A DNA stretch of 64,000 nt from Paralichthys olivaceus (lineage: Eukaryota > Chordata > Actinopteri > Pleuronectiformes > Paralichthyidae): the NCBI RefSeq assembly GCF_024713975.1, contig NC_091112.1, forward strand, positions 3,537,001-3,601,000, written 5' to 3'. The position numbers were made by a program, and so were the translations under genes. Each line of letters starts with the position of its first letter. Within the stretch, counting starts at the first letter, position 1. The notes beneath the pieces were generated by a model. It did not search any database. It saw only the letters and a program-made list of their open reading frames with translations, and was not told the origin of the DNA. This document shows positions 58,230 through 64,000 of this stretch, in pieces.

Positions 58230-61200
58230 CTCAATGGATGATTTGATTAAGATTAATGATGCTCTTGTCCTTTCTTTGAATGTTTTACAAGCTTGTTTTC
58301 ACCGATATAATTACCTCTTATGTGAAGTGAATCACAAAATATCCTTTCTCTAGAAGCGCTTACTCATACAAGCTCTTCTGGGGTATTGCTGCTATCACAT
58401 ATACTATTACTTGATACGAGCTTGGATGAAGGTGATAAAGGTAACGACTTTCACAATCAAAATTCCACCTTTTGTACCTGTACATGAGATTAATGGTTGA
58501 CAAAACCCTCTAAGGGGTCAAATCTTACAGGTTGTGAGATGTTTAAACAATTTAAAAAAATTCTCTAGTGAGATAACACCTGATGTTAAAAAAATGTGAG
58601 AGGGGGAAATCAATGCTTCCGTAATTGGGCAGTAATTTAATAAACCTTTCCTGCTCCCGCCATCTACTTAAAATACTTCACAGATAAAGCCATACTCGCC
58701 CATTCACACCATAAAATCCACTTCCTCCCACTATCCAGAAATGTATTATTTCTTGGCTAAATAAGAAAAGACAAACTGATGTTTTTTACATGCATGTACA
58801 CAGTACGTGTGAGGACAGGAAGGCAGTTTGACCCATTTGTCTCCCTTATTGGAACGCAGTGCTTGTACCCCCAACATCCTCTGCCCTGCACGCTGCACAA
58901 CAAAAACTGTGTTGAGCCTTCATTGCCACGATACATGTGTGTTTAGGTGACAGAGTCTTGTAAATGAACCCTAGTTTGGACGCGATGTTCCTTTTTTTCC
59001 AAGAGTTGTTAATCAAGATCTCTTTAGTTACAATTTAAACAGTCATTCCGACAGAGAAGGAACTTTATTTAATGAGGATATTGAAATTTTGAGATCTGCA
59101 GATTTTTTAACTTAAATAAAAGTAATAATTAAAATTAAAATTGCAAATTATTCTCAAAAAAGTTCTGTATTTTTGCACAATTCACTTCTTCTTTGATCTT
59201 CTACTTTCTTTTTTTTATTTATTTAGTTCAACAAATATGAACTAAATAAATCTAATGCATTTAGATTTAGCCAAAGCAACTTTAAAAAAAAAACTTTATT
59301 TACACAGGGAAAGGCCACTGAGACCTTACTTTCTTTTTGTCAAGGACGCCCTCACTACAAATATACATTATAAGAAACAACAATCCATAGATGTAAAACA
59401 AATAGTATGGGACTGTAAGCAAAATATGTATATAAAAGATATAGCTCAAATAAACTCACATATTCACACCACCCTGAGTCAACAGAATTGAAAGTACGAA
59501 TAAAGGTTAACTTGTCACACATCTCAAAATGTGCAAATCCACTGATTATCAAGAACTCAATACTCTTGGTATCTAGTGCTGTAGTTATTAAGACACATCG
59601 GAGAGTCAGGGAGTTTGCCAAATGAGAGCTTTGTTCAGGAACGTGTCCGGAGTGCAGTGCATGTCTGAAAGCAGCTTTAAAAGTCGGTACCACCCCGGCG
59701 TTCTCTTTCAGTTTGTGTTCACAGCTCCTCTGTTGACAATTTATGACTAAACTGGCGGCATCGATTGTTCCCCCGGCTTAAGAAAGGGTTTAACACTGGT
59801 ATCTAAAGTCAGTAGTAATCAAAGGGTCAGCCGTCAACACAGAGCTGAGGCTTCGAGGTTAGTCATCAACATGCTCACTGGAAGGAACTAGATCAGACAA
59901 GCCTTCACGAGATGAGGGATTTGTATAAATAAAAGAAAGACGACACCGTGATACTTTCAGAGCTGCATATTATGCGAGTCTCATAAATCAACGTGATTTG
60001 GTCTTAAAACTGAAACAATCATGCAACTGACACTAAATAAAAAAATATTTGTATTATTTCATTAACGAATTATTTACGAAGACTGCAGCGATGTTAGCAT
60101 GAGTGTTAGTGTTCACAGTCATAGAGTTTAGTCTGTTTGCATTAGCATCAAACACAAATTCCGGACAAGGATTATTGGAGTGTCACTGAAATTGTAGATC
60201 GTTGCACATAAAACCGAATTTTGGACCAATTGGAATTTGGACCTGATGGTGGCACTAAGGGAAAAGTTAATAGTTAATACTAAAAATAATAAACTTTGAT
60301 TGTAAAGCATCTTCCATAAGAGAAATTCTTCTATTTTAATCTGTTTGTTGAGCAACAAAAGGGAACTTTTCAAAGATGTCACCTGAGGCTTCGGGGACTC
60401 ATGAGGGACATTTGACTCAATAAGTGAAGTCAGAAAATCCCCACATTGTTCAATAATTAAAAATATACATGAATCGCTCTGTCTCAGTGATCTTATCTAC
60501 GAGTCATCCTGACTGTGCACACAAAAAGACACACAAGGATGCTTAAGACTTAAAAAGCTCATGTGTCTTACAATCATTGATGTACTCTATGTTAAGTGAT
60601 GGGGAAGTTTAAAGAGGAGAATGATGAGTCAGAAGAGAGAGGAAGTGTAATGGAAGACTTGCATATGATCTTTGCTAGAATTCTTTCCCATTTCTGATCA
60701 ATGCTCGTGTGCATTTGTATAGTAACACAATTGTGCTCGCATAAGAGGAACTGTCTAGCGTACAGGCAGACGGAAGATCATTGAGAGCCGGTCTCAGAGA
60801 AAATAATACCTATTTTCCTGATTCCTTGTCCCAGAGAATAAGCTAATTCATTTATCACAAGATTGAATTTGTTAATAAATGTTAACACTCACACAGTAAC
60901 TCAACATTTTCTCTACTGCTTACAAACACTGAACTAATAATGATTATTTTTATATATAATTTTTTTATTTAAATTGAACTATTTTTCACCTTTTTACATT
61001 AATCTCCATTTTGTAGTAATGAAAACTGGTAGGACCAAGAATTATTTACCAAATCTATTATTATCACACTTTATCCAGTTCCATCAGTATAACAAATAAT
61101 GACCTAATAATATCGTTAATCATTAGTTAAATGTGATACGGTCCTGGATATGCAGAAAAAATGGAGGAGTGGATTATATATTATTAATTATTTTAAGGTT

Positions 61201-61490
61201 TTTGATTTAATTTTACATTCAGAAAGATGTTAGGAACTAAAGAAGAAAAGATCTTTCCTGCTGTTTTTTCTAAAATCACTTACGGAAATATATTAGAGCT
61301 AACTTATATATATAAATATATATATTTTAAAAGAAAAATAACATTTTGAAGGCCTTTTTAAAAGAAAACTGAATTATACGTCTATAACTCTGGGTATCCC
61401 GAAAAAACAAAACAAAATGACTGTACTTATTTTTAATCCTTGCGTTAATCGCTGACAGAAGCTTCTATCCTGGCAGAAGGAGGCAAAGAG
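58230..61490. other. intergenic region
   Basis: AT-rich sequence with many small A/T runs. Open frames are short and lack recognisable domains. No exon, RNA gene or repeat family could be supported. Confidence 0.45.
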
Positions 61491-61569
61491 TCTTATATTG
61501 CAAATGTTGAAGCGCAAGCTACAAAGAAAACGTTTGCGGAGTTGGTTTTTACGACGAGGAAGAAAGACC

Positions 61570-61765
61570 GGAAAAGCAACTGCCGGAACTTACGTTCTGA
61601 GCGGACCAATCACAGCGCTTACGGTCCCCGTCGACGTCCGCGTAGTTAGGATTTTTGGGAGGCGCACGTCAAGCTACGGCGTAGGGGTCTGCGTCTACGC
61701 CGTAGCTACGGCGTAGCTACGGCGTCGACGTGACGCAGAAGCATAAACTAGGCTTTAGGCCGTCT
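61570..61765. mobile_element. GC-rich palindromic tract, probable DNA-transposon remnant
   Basis: An island of high GC in AT-rich DNA. It contains three or more copies of CTACGGCGTAG and its reverse complement CTACGCCGTAG. One adjacent pair (61695-61716) forms a perfect 22-base palindrome with 11-base arms. Flanking sequence includes tgacgcagaagcataaac. The composition is like the ends of short DNA transposons in fish genomes, but no transposase or clean terminal repeats with target-site duplication were found. Confidence 0.4.
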
Positions 61766-62582
61766 GTAACTCCGTACAACAAATAGAACAGTATTTTTCC
61801 CACTACTGATTGTAGCCGTTCAGGTAAAGTCACCAGTCACAGCCTCAGTGTGTTTATGGTGTCCGGTTGCAGAGGAGAGGATGTTAAATAACCTGCATGG
61901 TCACAACTTGGATGAAGGATGGTTCTGAGTTTACGGTTCAATATGTTATACAGAAATGTTGACTCAACATGAATCCCCTCTGCTGACCTTTGATATGTGC
62001 ACAGATCTGATATCACTCAAGTTGTATAACAACCATCACTGTGAGCTGGGGATGGTCCGGATCAGTAATTCACACGTCTCTGACCTCACTGACTTCAGCC
62101 GCACGTCGAGTGTCTATTCAATCGCGACGTCTTCAGTTTTCATTATTGCTGATCGCCGAGGGGAAAACAATCTGAGTCTGTCTCCGTCACGCTGTTTCAA
62201 GACACAAGAGAGGAAATGAGATTTTAAAAAGTATTCACTTCACCTTAAGTTGCTTGAGAAGCTGATAGTTTAAAATAAGACATCTTAAACCAAAGATCTT
62301 GTCAAACCTCTGCCGTATGTTATATGATTGGCCACTAGAGACTCCCCTGCTCTCATCACATACAAGACTTTACCTTTCTTTGTGTCGTGTGTTTTTCTTT
62401 TCAACACAACGAGCACGTCTACCGCGAAATGCAAGTCTCGAGCAAACGTCGTTGGTCCCACTATCAGTCTCTGATCATGACCTTTCATAAACTAATTTAA
62501 AACTAACTTCCTGGAAAAATTAACGGTGGAACGTACATGCAGACCTTACATGTGGTAAAGATGCGGTAAGAACGTATATGCT

Positions 62583-62780
62583 CTAAATAAAGATGGAGGA
62601 CATATATCCACTTCAAAAATGAAGCCAAAATATTCCACATGCCAGTGCCACCGTCTTGGAGCCGGGTCGGGCCAGTGTATTTTGCCGCACAGTAGCAGCT
62701 TGGCCCTCGGAATGACGTTACACCTGAATAACCCAAGAAGTTGGCATTCCGTTTGCACAGGAGCAAACCAGTTCATAATG
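62583..62780 (+). mobile_element. interspersed repeat, family 2, copy 2
   Basis: aaagatggaggacat...aaaaatgaagccaaaatattcc corresponds to the reverse complement of 18405-18500. The right part (to about 62780), with ccagtgccaccgtcttggag, may belong to the same element. Confidence 0.45.
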
Positions 62781-62979
62781 ACTCATAACGCACGCTAGCA
62801 CCGAAGGATAGGCTTCGGCTGAGACGTCCGACCGGGTAATTCCGAGTTCTGAGGTTTAACGGAACACAGCGTTTACTGCAGGTTCTCATCACTTCTGTCT
62901 GCGGCCACGTGAACCTGCTCGTGCTAAAGACGACACTTGGATCTTTAATTTATTTTTTATTAAGTGAACCAGGAACAGG

Positions 62980-63560
62980 GCCCGCTGACGTCACGTCGAG
63001 GTGTACAGCGATCTCCCTCCTCCTACCTGTTGCCCGAGCACGCGCACGGTCTCGTGCTCCGAACGCGTGACGTCAGCGGAGCGTGGGCACGCGGACAGAG
63101 AGAGAGAGAGACAGAGAGAGAGAAAGAGAAAGTGAGAGAGAGAGGAGGAAGATGCGGGTCGGTGAGTGAAGGTCTGTTTTTAAAAACATCGTGTCGTCAG
63201 AAGTCTGCGTTGACATGTCGCGCTCCGGTTCGTTTGTTCTGAACCCGGTGGAGAAAACGAAACTGCGTCATTGTTTTGCGACAGTTCTTGTTAAAAGACA
63301 GGAAGCAACAGGGCGGCGGAGTCCGGAGGGAAACTTGTGGCTGTCGCGGGGAAAGTTGTCATCGGGTGGGAAAACGGCTGCCCTCGTCGCTAGCTTTAGC
63401 CGAGGCTAACCGTGGTGTCGTTGGGGGTTTATCGGCCGGGGTTAAAGAGTACGTGCGGCGGGGAGAGGAGCCACCGGAGCCCCGGGGGGGAGATCCAGAG
63501 CCGGAGGGGAGGAGGAGGAGGAGGAGGAGGCGGTGAAGGTGAAGCGGCGTCACAGGCTGA
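62980..63560 (+). promoter_or_regulatory. GC-rich promoter of a gene lying to the right of the window
   Basis: CpG-rich DNA with two perfect TGACGTCA CRE sites at 62986-62993 and 63068-63075. A GA-rich run follows at about 63097-63145 and a strong donor (GTCG/GTGAGTGA) at 63162. An ATG at 63152 gives only MRV before the donor, so this could be a very short coding or a leader exon. A GGA-rich block lies at 63508-63532. The downstream gene cannot be identified from this window. Confidence 0.45.
63097..63145. repeat. (GA)n-rich run
   Basis: Imperfect GA dinucleotide repeats directly before the putative first exon at the right edge. Confidence 0.9.
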
Positions 63561-63664
63561 TGTCTGCGCTGTGACGTGACGGAGGTTGACGTCCATGACA
63601 GCTGAGTGATCTGCTGCAGAACAGAAACACAATTAAAGAAGAGACAGATTCAGTCTCTGTTCGA

Positions 63665-64000
63665 ATTTCGATGATAATTCAAAGATTTTTATTGTTAAAT
63701 ACACACGAGAACACACGTAAAATGTAGAATGTGCATTAAAATACAATAAGGATGTGGAAACATGTTTAAAAGTTAGGCAAAAACAAGGCGAATGAGGTGA
63801 ATGAGGTGAAAAAGATGAGGATTGTGCAAAACTGAGCAGTGCAAATTGAACATTAACAGTGAAAAATTAAATAAAATGTGTACAATATAAATGTAAACAG
63901 TACAAATGGAAATACTTAATGTTAAAGTGCAGACCAGTGTTACAGTTTGTGAGGTTATAGACTCCTGCAGTGGGGAAGAAAGTCGAAAAGTCCAAATTAT
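63665..64000 (-). mobile_element. probable retrotransposon tail fragment
   Basis: AT-rich sequence starting with ttcaaagatttttattgtt and carrying scattered gtgcaaa, cagtgcaaa and acagtg motifs. Its style matches the tail part of the LINE-derived insertion at 23271-23800. No coding sequence remains, and the element runs off the window. The identification is by resemblance only. Confidence 0.35.

Overview
The window reads as nuclear DNA of a teleost fish. Genes are split by GT-AG introns, microsatellites are abundant, CpG-rich promoters precede several genes, and the proteins can be recognised by comparison with human lamin A, USF2, tektin-2, FFAR1, FFAR2/3, AGO3, OLAH and NHE3. All assignments come from reading the sequence and recalled family sequences; no database search was run. 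Splice junctions were traced by hand and checked for phase, so each coding total below is a whole number of codons.

Layout from left to right: lmna (-, 12 coding exons, 642 aa) with its 3'UTR at the left edge; a 3 kb upstream gap; usf2 (+, 10 coding exons, 310 aa) behind a CpG-rich promoter; tekt2 (+, 9 coding exons, 427 aa) with a ciliary X-box upstream; ffar1-like receptor (+, one coding exon, 333 aa); a tandem duplication on the minus strand of a two-exon coiled-coil gene that I do not recognise, one copy intact (271 aa) and one broken; ffar2/ffar3-like receptor (+, 325 aa); ago3 (-, 19 coding exons, 860 aa); olah (+, 6 coding exons, 253 aa), head to head with ago3 over a CpG-rich interval; slc9a3/NHE3 (-, 16 coding exons, 858 aa) with a second, phase-compatible first exon about 4 kb further upstream; then intergenic DNA and, at the right edge, a GC-rich promoter with two perfect CRE sites for a gene whose body lies outside the window.

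There is no operon logic here; the genes act separately: nuclear lamina (lmna), E-box transcription factor (usf2), ciliary doublet microtubules (tekt2), fatty-acid sensing (two FFARs), small-RNA silencing (ago3), fatty-acid chain release (olah) and Na+/H+ exchange (slc9a3). In human, TEKT2 and AGO3 are neighbours on 1p34 and USF2 and the FFAR genes lie on 19q13, so the window looks like a fish-specific mixture of two conserved blocks. The most unusual items are the fast-diverging duplicated coiled-coil gene between the two fatty-acid receptors, and the paired first exons of slc9a3.
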